Source of the DNA: Pinguiococcus pyrenoidosus
Lineage: Eukaryota > Sar > Pinguiophyceae > Pinguiochrysidales > Pinguiochrysidaceae
Direction: 5' to 3'
Assembly: GCA_019677205.1 (NCBI GenBank)
Contig: JAAMXY010000283.1
Location: 1-53,426 of the forward strand
Length of the DNA: 53,426 nucleotides
The notes under the pieces were generated by a model. That model saw nothing but the letters and a program-made list of their open reading frames with translations. It had not been told where the DNA came from and did not search any database. Position numbers and translations under genes: made by a program. Below, piece after piece: positions 44,453 to 52,899 of this stretch; position 1 is the first letter of the stretch, and every line of letters starts with the position of its first letter.

Positions 44453-47400
44453 CTACTTCCACTGCTGTCTAAGACGTCTTGTGCGGTACAGCGCCCGCAG
44501 GATAACCGTTCCCCCCACAAAGCACGCCAGCACAACTAGAAGCAGCGGCTTGTTGAAGTCTGCAGAGAGCAGGTCGAAGCTCTTCGCAGGCGTCGTTCTT
44601 GTCCCAAACAGATCGACGCCTGCGGCCAGCACTAGCGTGGTGCTTTCTAACCTCGCCGGCGCAGTGAAGATCTTATCCAACCCGACGATGCTCGTGTTGT
44701 AGTTCACAAAACGTGTACTGTGCAGTGGCAAATGAGGCGTATACTGCACAAGGCCCTCCTCCTTCTGAGACTTCTTCGGCGCATCCATCGGGCGCCGGGG
44801 GTCCAGGAGGCGGCGGTCTAACATGAAAACCTGCCCACTTTCCATCCCGATGATGCATGCTCGGGGCGTGATGCCCGCAGCCGTCTTCGTGATGCCCAGC
44901 GCCGTGATCCCGTGCGGGAAAGAGAAGCTGCGCTGCATCGCTACCGGAGGTTCATCGCCGAAGGCGGAGAAGATGCTGCTGCGCTCCGGCTTGTTGAAGG
45001 GGTTTAGCCCGTTGCGAGCCACATGCCCTTCGAAGAGCGAGATGGCTCCCACTTCGGTGCGCCGCACGCGGTAGTTCCAGTACGAATAGATGATCCAGTT
45101 TTCGTGCAGCGTGACGTGGAAGGGCTCCGCCGCGTACACGTGCCCGACTCGGTAGAGCACCTTCGCGCTGACCACATCCACTGCATTGATGAAGAGCGAC
45201 GGCTTCGGCTCGGCGATGCTCGTGCCGGCAGACGCGTCGCCCGACGTTGTGCTACCCCCGTCGGCAAGGCCGCCCGCGATGGCGTTCTGGTCCACCGTGG
45301 CCACGACGGCGAGATTGGGGTTGAGGTACTTGATGAGGAGCGAGCCGTCCCCGAGCTCGTGCGTGGCGGACTTGATTGCCGACGCGTCCCCGTAGGCCAC
45401 GGCCGCTACGCGCTCAGACTCGGGCGGCCACGAGATGATGCCCGTCTCCGTCGCGGACGGGATGCTGTCATTGGAGGGAAGCTCCAGGACGAACGATCGC
45501 AGCGTCCCCGCTTCGCTGTCAACGTGGTGGAAGTAGATCGAATGCCCGAGAAGGGCGCGCGCCTTGGCCGAGTCGGGATACAGGACGCACTGGGGATGCG
45601 CATCGATGCCGGTGATGAGCGCGAGCACGCGGCGATACGAGTCCGGATCGCTGATTCCCATGTTGAGCACCTTGTCGACCCTCATCGCAAGGACGTCCTC
45701 TTGCACGTCCGCTCCAGAGGTTGCGTCGACCCGAAGGAGCGTCGTCTGATTCGCTTCCGGACGCAGGAGCAGGATCTCCGGGGCAAGCGTCTTGTGAAGC
45801 TCGGACCTCGAGTCCAGGAGCTTCCATCCGTCGCCCTTCAGCACCTTCGACCAGAGCATGGCGCCGTCGCGAATGTCGACCCCGAAGAGCTTCTGAACGC
45901 TCGGACCAGGAGCCGCCAAGAGCACGACGATCTTCGCGAAGCCAAAGTTGTGACTCGCCTCCTCGGAGACGCCCCCCTTGCTGTCTGCTCCCTGGGCGAG
46001 GAAGTTGCGCAGCGCCCCCTGGACGTCAAACAGGCGAGCCAGCTGGTGCAAGGATTGCATCTGCGCTTCCATCCGACTCTTGAAGGAGAGCGGGTCTACG
46101 TCTGCGTGTTCCAGTGCGATGGACGTCGGCGTCATCACCACGAACTTGGCGTCCAGAACCGAGGCCAAGGCTTCTTCGCGCCTCCACGCCGTCTCCCCCT
46201 GGTGCAGCATGACCAGCGCGCCGTCGGCGAACTGGAGCAGCAGCTTCAGCCCAAGCTTCCCGTCTTGCTCGAAGACGAACGGCCAAAAGGCTTGGAGAGG
46301 TGCATCGGCCTCCACGTGTACGGGATCGCTGAGGATCGCGCCCAGCTGCTCCTGGAAGACGCCTTGCGTCATGCTGGCCTGGGCGTCGATGGCGCTCATC
46401 TCTAACGCGAGGCTCATCTCATTGTTCTGATGCGCGCCTCGGAAAATGGCCACGGTCTCGGACTGCACCGGCGAGTAGACACCGGCCACCGACTCGTCTG
46501 GAGGGGCCTCCTTCGTGACCGGCGCCAGCATGCCGTTGGTCAGCGCGAGGGTGACGGATCTCTGGGAGCTGGTGATGACCAGCGCGCGCATGCTCCCGAC
46601 CGTCCGCACGTCCTGGATGACTTCGCCAGGCCGCAGGCCACAGTCGCCGAGGCTCTGCACGGTGGGTTTGTCGGAGTTGAGGATGCTCAGGGCTTTCCCC
46701 GCAGCCGGCGCGAGGATGACGACGTGGTTCCCCAGCGCAACGACGCTGCCCCGGCCCGCGGCTTGCGCGTCCGTGCCGGCGCTGCTGGCGAGCTCCTTGG
46801 CAAACTCGCTTGGCAGGTCGACGACCACATCCGGAGTGCCCTGGGAGCCTTCCAGCGTCAGCGCGAACACCACGATCTTCATCCGATCGGCCTTCTGCTT
46901 GTGGCGTCCGGTGGCCACCACGCGAACCCGCAGCGGCTCCTCTGCGGTGTCCTGCTCCGGCGCCTTCAGGCAGCGCAGCACGAGGCTGTCGGGCGCCAAG
47001 CCGGCGCTGGCGGCCAGCGCCTCGTCGGTCTCCGGGAAGAACTCGAAGACGCTGGCGCCGCTGCGGAGGTCCACGGCCGTGACTGCGTTGTCCGCCAGTA
47101 CAAAAGCCAGGGGTCCCAGCAGCTGCAGCTGCGGCCCATGGCTCTCGGCACCGCTGGCACTGGGCGCCGCGTCCGCAGCCACTAGGCTCACGTCCCAGAG
47201 CAGAGAGCCGTGCGAAGAGAGCATGCGCAAGGATCTGCCGCCTTTGGACAGCACCAAGAGGCCGCCTTGCGGCGCCAGAGTGAGCTGCTCCACTTCCTCG
47301 CCATTCGGCATCTGGTACCTCCAGAGCAGGCGCCCATCAGAGTTGCGCAAAGCGCCCACCAGCTGCTTGTCGCTGGCCACGAAGCTGCGCCCCGCTTTCA

Positions 47401-47530
47401 CTACCGCGCTGCGCACGCGCCCCAGGTTCTTCTGGTGCCAGTCCAGCACTCCTGCCTGGTCCTCGTAGATGGCGCGCACCTCGCACAGGCACGCGAAGGC
47501 CAGGAGCGCGCTTCTGGCCCAGCCCACCAT
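44453..47530 (-). CDS. EMC1: ER membrane protein complex subunit 1
   Basis: EMC1 is the large lumenal and membrane subunit of the EMC, which inserts transmembrane helices into the ER membrane. The gene is intronless and encodes 1,025 residues (human about 990). It begins with a signal peptide ending CEVRA, followed by IYEDQAGVLDWHQKNLGRV, the family's mature N-terminus. WD/PQQ-like beta-propeller strands follow (GRLLWRYQMPNG, GAMLWSKVLKGDGWKL). The conserved C-terminal block reads LIKYLNPNLAVV, ENWIIYSYWNYRVRRTE, LLDPRRPMDAP, STRFVNYNTSIVGL and LESTTLVLAAGVDLFGTR. A single membrane helix (about 995-1013) and a short basic tail complete it. Everything expected is present and in order. The gene shares its promoter region with the Tudor-like gene. 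Confidence 0.95.
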   Translation of the reverse strand: MVGWARSALLAFACLCEVRAIYEDQAGVLDWHQKNLGRVRSAVVKAGRSFVASDKQLVGALRNSDGRLLWRYQMPNGEEVEQLTLAPQGGLLVLSKGGRSLRMLSSHGSLLWDVSLVAADAAPSASGAESHGPQLQLLGPLAFVLADNAVTAVDLRSGASVFEFFPETDEALAASAGLAPDSLVLRCLKAPEQDTAEEPLRVRVVATGRHKQKADRMKIVVFALTLEGSQGTPDVVVDLPSEFAKELASSAGTDAQAAGRGSVVALGNHVVILAPAAGKALSILNSDKPTVQSLGDCGLRPGEVIQDVRTVGSMRALVITSSQRSVTLALTNGMLAPVTKEAPPDESVAGVYSPVQSETVAIFRGAHQNNEMSLALEMSAIDAQASMTQGVFQEQLGAILSDPVHVEADAPLQAFWPFVFEQDGKLGLKLLLQFADGALVMLHQGETAWRREEALASVLDAKFVVMTPTSIALEHADVDPLSFKSRMEAQMQSLHQLARLFDVQGALRNFLAQGADSKGGVSEEASHNFGFAKIVVLLAAPGPSVQKLFGVDIRDGAMLWSKVLKGDGWKLLDSRSELHKTLAPEILLLRPEANQTTLLRVDATSGADVQEDVLAMRVDKVLNMGISDPDSYRRVLALITGIDAHPQCVLYPDSAKARALLGHSIYFHHVDSEAGTLRSFVLELPSNDSIPSATETGIISWPPESERVAAVAYGDASAIKSATHELGDGSLLIKYLNPNLAVVATVDQNAIAGGLADGGSTTSGDASAGTSIAEPKPSLFINAVDVVSAKVLYRVGHVYAAEPFHVTLHENWIIYSYWNYRVRRTEVGAISLFEGHVARNGLNPFNKPERSSIFSAFGDEPPVAMQRSFSFPHGITALGITKTAAGITPRACIIGMESGQVFMLDRRLLDPRRPMDAPKKSQKEEGLVQYTPHLPLHSTRFVNYNTSIVGLDKIFTAPARLESTTLVLAAGVDLFGTRTTPAKSFDLLSADFNKPLLLVVLACFVGGTVILRALYRTRRLRQQWK

Positions 47531-48577
47531 CTTGCTGCTGGACGCGCGGGGAGCGCGAAGCGTCTACGGCGCCGAAGCGTCTGCCCTGGGTTTCTCTCTT
47601 TGGAATCCCGGCGCGACACGCGCGCGACACCCGACACATGCCATGTGATCATCTCTGATCCTCTGATCGCCTCTGATCTCTGATCTGATCTGATGGGTAC
47701 CCAACTAGCACAGATACTCGACTACCTAGGTAGGAGGTATACTGAGGTACCGTACTCGGCATTCTACAGCTCATTCAGCTGATCGACGCATGGAACGTGG
47801 TGGAAATCATGCGACGCATGTGCGAAGGACAGCGGGAGCAAGTGACACGTTGAAGCTTGTGCCAACCAGGGGAGGAGGAGGCATGACAGAGAAGGTTTTG
47901 AAATAAGGCTTCTGACTCCTTCGCCTGTGCCACAGGGTGAGATGATGACCCATGTGAAATCGGTTTGAGTTTGATGGTCCGTCACGATTTGGGCTCCGGC
48001 CAATCATCGAGGCCGGCGCTTGAACCAATCGCCGCGGAATCAGTCCCAGCGCGAGCAGCTTGTGCCCGCCGAGATCAGGCGAGCCTCGGCCAGTGGCCGC
48101 AGAAATCCAACGTGTGGGTGGTGTGGCAGCGTCTCATTGGTCCTGTGGAGAACCTTGCGCCCCCAAAACACTGGCTCCCCTCCACTCAAAAACCCGCTCT
48201 CCTTATCCAGCCATGATACAAAAGCTATTGAACTGAGTGCCTCTCTCCTCCATTGGCCCAAACTGGTCCATGTGTCCCGCCCTTCCTATCCAGCTGTGAG
48301 GTTCCTACATAACGAGGGAAAGAGTCCGAGGTAATCGATTCCGCCCTTCGAGCCACGAGTCGCTGGACCTGTCCTCTACGCAAGGGTCGGCGCCTCCAGT
48401 AGAGCGACGCCGCACGTGGAGCTCGTGCCCTCTCAAAGGCGCCTTCTTGCTTCCGGATCCCAGACTCGACCACTGCGGTACCGAGGCGGTCTCACGTTCC
48501 TCGACGCCCTCCCGCGCGCGCACGTGCGTACCTTCTGTCGCCGCCGAAGCCCGCCCATCTTGCAACAGCGAGCCGCC
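47531..48577. promoter_or_regulatory. Divergent region between EMC1 and the Tudor-like gene
   Basis: This 1.05 kb spacer contains TCAGCTGA at 47775-47782 and two ATTGG boxes near the Tudor-like gene (48136-48140, 48252-48256). A frame open upstream of 48578 lacks an ATG start and was not used. Confidence 0.45.
47645..47694. repeat. Short CTGAT/TGATC tandem repeat
   Basis: About seven imperfect copies of TCTGATC(C) occur roughly 115-165 bases upstream of the EMC1 start codon. The array may be a simple low-complexity tract or a cluster of protein sites. Confidence 0.7.
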
Positions 48578-49861
48578 ATGTCGTACTGCGGCAGCAACGG
48601 GCCGGTGCACCGGCCGCTCCACTCGAGGTCTCTGGAGCACTCCATGTCCAGGCACTCGCTGCCAGGTCGTCTGGAGTCGCGACGCTCGCTGCCCGGCCGC
48701 CTGGAGGGCGAGAGCGCCGAGATCCTGGCCATCCATGACAGCCGGGATCGCCGCAGCATCGACATGTACAACCAGCGCCTGGCCGAGCGGCTGCAGGAGC
48801 TCGAGGAGTCCAACTTGCAGTGCATCGTGCCGGAGCGAGGGGCGTCGCAAGTGCGGCGAGAGCTCATCGTGCGCAGCGCGCTGGCCACCACCAAGGCCAT
48901 CGATGACGTCGTCCAGCGGATCAAGGTGCCCTGCCGGGGCAAGATGGTCAGCGTGCCCTACCAGATGCAGCAGCGCCTGTGCTCCTACTGGTTCACGCCC
49001 TTCTTCGGCGAGGGCACCACCTTCGACGCGCTGGACATCTTCATCCACGAGAACAAGAAGAAGGAGCGCTGGCGCCCCGCCATCTGCACCACCTTCCCCC
49101 GACCCATGCGCGAGCCCAAGCTGCGCCTCCACTGGGTGGGCTTCACCTCCGACTGGGATCAGACGCTAGACTTGTCCACCGTGGAACGCTCGAGGTGCGT
49201 CCCGACCTCCCGACCCGGTGGTGGGGGACAGCACATGACGTATCTGCTCTCGTGCTAACTTGCCTTCCTGCCCCCCCCCTTAGGATCGTTCCGGCGCTGA
49301 AGAAATGCCATCCGCTAGATGCCCAGAACCATTGGAAACGGGAGAACAACCTGTAAGTGAAAGGAGCGTGGGGAGCACCACCAGGCCTCTTGGATCCAAA
49401 TTCGCAGCGCTCATCTGTTTGCTCGACCTGCTCTCTTCCTCTCAGGGCACGTGTAAAAATCATCCGTGAGAAGGGCCGCCCGACCTGCAAGCTCGTGGAC
49501 GCCCTGGACGTGTTCGTAGACTCGCGCGGCACTTCCCGCAAGTGGCGAGCCGCCGTCATTTTCTTAGAGTATGACAATCTTATCTGTATCCGCTGGCTGG
49601 GATACACCGAGACCTGGGTAAGCAGCTTGCGCGCGTCGCTCGAGCTCGGGCCGCACTCGACGGCTCACCCCTCCCCTTGCTGACATGCTTCCGTTCCTTG
49701 AATATCAACAGGACGAGGTGCTCGATCTGTCTGACGAGGCGGACCACGAGCGCATAGCCCCCCAGGGTACCCATGTTACTCCAGAAGCTCTGGAGAAGCA
49801 GCGCGAACGTGCTCGCAGGAGAGCACTGCACGGCATTGACGACGAGACGCTCGGAGCGTAG
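48578..49861 (+). CDS. Protein with two Tudor/chromo-barrel-like repeats
   Basis: Four exons (48578-49194, 49284-49352, 49446-49617, 49712-49861) join in phase to 335 residues. The start is the ATG in the context GCCGCCATG. I do not recognise the whole protein. It has an internal duplication of about 50 residues. The first copy (about 150-206) begins FDALDIFIHEN, contains KERWRPAIC and ends LHWVGFTSDWDQTLDLS. The second (about 246-298) begins VDALDVFVDSRG, contains SRKWRAAVI and ends IRWLGYTETWDEVLDLS. The W.GF/Y...WD..LDL pattern resembles Tudor-knot or chromo-barrel modules, which bind methylated lysine or nucleic acid. The N-terminus repeats SRHSLPGRLE and SRRSLPGRLE. The C-terminus is a basic helix (EKQRERARRRALHG). 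Chromatin or RNA binding is inferred and unproven. Confidence 0.75.
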
Positions 49862-49911
49862 GTAGAGGCCGATTGAAGAAAGGAGGCGCGTCAATATGGT
49901 GATATGAAGGA

Positions 49912-49980
49912 ATGAATGGATGGATGGATGGATGGATGGAGGAAGGGAGGAAGGGGGAAGAAGGGAGGAAGGGAGGAAGC
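49912..49980. repeat. (TGGA)n microsatellite running into a GGAAG-rich tract
   Basis: About seven TGGA units (49912-49940) are followed by GGAAGGGAGG-type purine repeats to about 49980. The tract lies 50 bases downstream of the Tudor-like stop codon. Confidence 0.85.
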
Positions 49981-51019
49981 GAACAGCACGGAAAGAAGCT
50001 TGGAAAGCCCGAAAGACGTTAAAGCGGAAGAAGATGTTACTTATCTGTATGCTGACCCACGCACTCGACGCAGCCGCGAAACGTGGGCTACCTCGTGTGG
50101 AGACCGGGACCAGGGGCAGCCGAAGAGAAGGCCCGCGAAAACCTGCGAAGACGGTGGGAAACCACATGCGTTTACGCAGCGCATCGTACAAACACGGTGG
50201 AGATACGCTCCTCCATCCCCGGCCACGGCACGGGCGTGGCCGCATCCACCCCTAACGCTCAAGCGAGGCGAGTTCCTCCATACTTGACAGCCCCCAGGCT
50301 TTGCTGCGCCTCTCGAGATGCTCCAGGGCCGAACACTTGGTCATTGGGTCTGCAGCTTGGCCGCATCTTGCTCGCAGCTTCCAACAGGAATCTCCGTTCT
50401 CTGTCTTCGTCAATCGATTTTCCCCCGCAAACTTGCTCGGCAAATCTGCAAGTTCTGGACAACCACAGGTGCTGAGAAGACGTTGTCGATAGTCCTGCAG
50501 CATGGTTTCATCTCGCGTCTGCCGTCCTGGAAGCGCTCTCCCTTCCGCCGGATGTCCACAGTTGGATAGGCGCAACGGAGTTCCCTAAACGGCAATACAG
50601 AGAGGGGTCAGGAAGGCCGAAAGGAAGAAGCGGAAGGCAAAAACGAAGCGTGTGTCAGTTTTGGTCACACGTTGTCATCACTGAGGTTCAGCGGATTGAC
50701 AGATTGATTTCGTGATTTCGTCGTCATCCACACGCGTCGCGCATCGGGAGTGTCGGGGATTATGAAATGGGGTATCATCCACGAGGCTTCTCAGCACAGG
50801 TAGGAGGTTCTATCTTCGTCATTCACCCTTTGTCGACGATCTTCTTCTCCGGGCGCTCTTTCATTTGGCCGCTCTGGACCCGCGACTTCGCGCCACGCAC
50901 CTGCTGCGCCGAGGCTCCAAGACTCACCGCATCTTAAAAGACCTGGGTGCGGATGCGCAGGCGCAAGTACTCGGGGGCGGACGCGGCGCAAAACGTCCGA
51001 TATCGGTGGTGAACAGATA

Positions 51020-51215
51020 CGCGACAAACTAAACAGCGATAAAATGATTTAATGTGCTGAATAATCGTTACAAATTTTATGATATTTAAAATAATATTAT
51101 TATAAACGACTTGATGCAGGGTCAAGAATAATTGGATCCATAATCGTTAATAGAAATTATAATCTTACGTATCCAATCAAATATAAATATAAAATCAAAA
51201 ATCTACAACACGCTC
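51020..51215. other. AT-rich island in GC-rich DNA
   Basis: About 195 bases are dominated by A and T (TTTAAAATAATATTATTATA and similar). The rest of the window is clearly GC-rich. The edges are fairly sharp. No frame of any length, tRNA-like fold or repeat is visible. It could be an organelle-derived insertion, a scaffold or origin-type element, or an unusual promoter for the gene at 51341. Confidence 0.6.
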
Positions 51216-51340
51216 GCATCTGTCCGCTCGACGGAAGGACGTGTCGGGACAGACGGATGTCCAGCTCAGCCGTACATGCGGGCGTTCTCCGTCCGTCTCC
51301 CCGAGATGTTCTGACACGTACGCCGCCTTCGTTCGTGGCC

Positions 51341-52835
51341 ATGCGGCTCTCCTGGCTCGCTGGGGGCCTTTGCTTGCAGTTGGGAGCTCTGGCCTTCCAG
51401 CCCCGGCCTGTCAGTCTGCGCGCCCAGCGAGCTCGCCAATTGTACAGCAGCACCAAGGGTGGGTGGCAACGTCCAGGGTCTTCGATTCCCTGAAAATTGA
51501 CCCCGAAGGCCCTCTCAGACGCGCAGGATTGGCTGGTAGAGCCGATGGATACGGAGAGAGCCCGAGAAGTGGCCAGCAGCTTCCAGCATGAGGACTTTGA
51601 GCCGGTTTGGTGGGCCAAGAACAACAACGTGATGACGATCGCTGGAGCGGGAGTGGTCTCGGACGCCTGGAAAAAGCTCACGGGAGCACCGGCGGAGCCC
51701 CCGTTCTACGACGTTCGCAAGCAAGTTTTGGCACGCGATGGAGCGGAGATCTTTGTCGACTTTCGCGCGGCGGACCGCGCTGCCGGTGGGATCCACTTGC
51801 AAGCTTCTTCTGCGAGCCCAGGCGCTGGGGCTGAAGGGTTTTCGCTTTGGCTGATGTCGCAGGATGGAAAGGGGAGCACGTGGTTGTCATGCTACATGGT
51901 CTAGAGAGCAGCACTGAGGCGCCACAGATGAAGCGGATGGGCCAGGCCTTCAACGACGTCGGTTGCGACGTCGCCGCGGTGTCGTTCCGCTCCTGCGCTT
52001 TCGACGGCGAAACTCCGTCCGCGCCCGGCGCGTACCACCTTGGCTTCACCAATGACGTTCAGGACGTCCTCAGGTCCCTAGCAAGGTGAGAAAGGGCCCA
52101 GGCATCTTCACTTGGTGGTCGTGGAACTGAGGAAGGTTGGCGCTCAACAGGAACCCTCTGTTGCCGCTCGCGGACGAAGAAGCCTCGGGGAAGACGCCGC
52201 CGGCACCAAAGTTCTACCTCAGCGCTTTCAGCCTCGGAGCCAATGTCTGCTTGAAGCTGCTGGGCGAGTACGGAGACGGTGAAGCGGACGAATGGGCCGG
52301 GGTGGATGTGAGGGGAGCTGCTGTGTCCTGCGTGCCGTTCGACCCGGTCGCATGCTCGCCGCTTCTGTCCGACGTCACTTTCAACAGGATCGTGTACTCG
52401 GGCAACTTCCTCAAGACGCTCATTCCCAAGGCGGAGCGGCAGTACGCGGCTCTGGGCGCGGACGCGTTCCCTCCGTCCTTCAGCATTGAAAGGGTGCGGC
52501 AGAGCAAGAGCATTGGGGATTTTGACGACGCCTACATCGCGCCCATCTACGGCTTCATGGACAAGTGGGACTACTACGCGACCCAGGGCTGCTTCCCGGG
52601 CGGCTACTTGGAGAAGATTCGGGTGCCGGCGCACGTGATAAATGCGAAGGACGACCCTTTCATCATGGATGTCCGCTTGCCGACCAAGGAAGACATCGGA
52701 GAGGCGCCCTTGTCCCTGCAGTACACGCAGTATGGCGGGCATTGCGGATTCCTGGCGCAAGCGTCCCAGGGCGGACAGATGTGGTTGCCGCGGCAGCTTG
52801 CGCGATTCATTGCTCATTTGAAGGAGCAGCTTTGA
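51341..52835 (+). CDS. YheT/ABHD1-3-type alpha/beta hydrolase with a probable plastid-targeting leader
   Basis: Four exons (51341-51458, 51519-51785, 51863-52085, 52151-52835) join in phase to 430 residues. The N-terminus MRLSWLAGGLCLQLGALA is a signal peptide, followed directly by FQPRPVSLRAQRAR, which is Phe-first, basic and acid-free. This is the bipartite leader of proteins imported into complex red-type plastids. The enzyme core has VVVMLHGLESST (oxyanion loop), AFSLGANVCLKLLGEYG (nucleophile Ser; the usual first Gly of GxSxG is Ala), NAKDDPFI (acid) and GGHCGFL (catalytic His). These match the YheT/ABHD1-3 group of esterases and lipases. The substrate is unknown; a plastid lipid or ester is plausible from the leader. 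Intron 1 is only 60 bases. The gene is convergent with the next hydrolase. Confidence 0.87.
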
Positions 52836-52899
52836 TAGGAAGACAAGAAGCTACTGGTACTCGCAAGCAACACAAGCTTTTGACACGTGGACGCCAGGC

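Larger units (their letters stand above)
49862..51340. other. Longest spacer in the window (1.48 kb), with microsatellite and AT-rich island
   Basis: No gene is called here. The left end has a (TGGA)n microsatellite. A minus-strand frame of 107 codons (50575-50252) contains ADPMTKC, which faintly recalls the end of Ty1/copia RNase H, but too little remains to name it. The right end has a strongly AT-rich block at about 51020-51215. The promoter of the alpha/beta hydrolase lies between that block and 51341. Confidence 0.4.

Noticed and set aside
45023-46405. Open frame of 460 codons antisense to EMC1
   Set aside because: It is a shadow of the EMC1 gene with no recognisable motif.
48416-48577. 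In-frame extension upstream of the Tudor-like gene
   Set aside because: It would need a GTG start. The ATG at 48578 has a good GCCGCC context.
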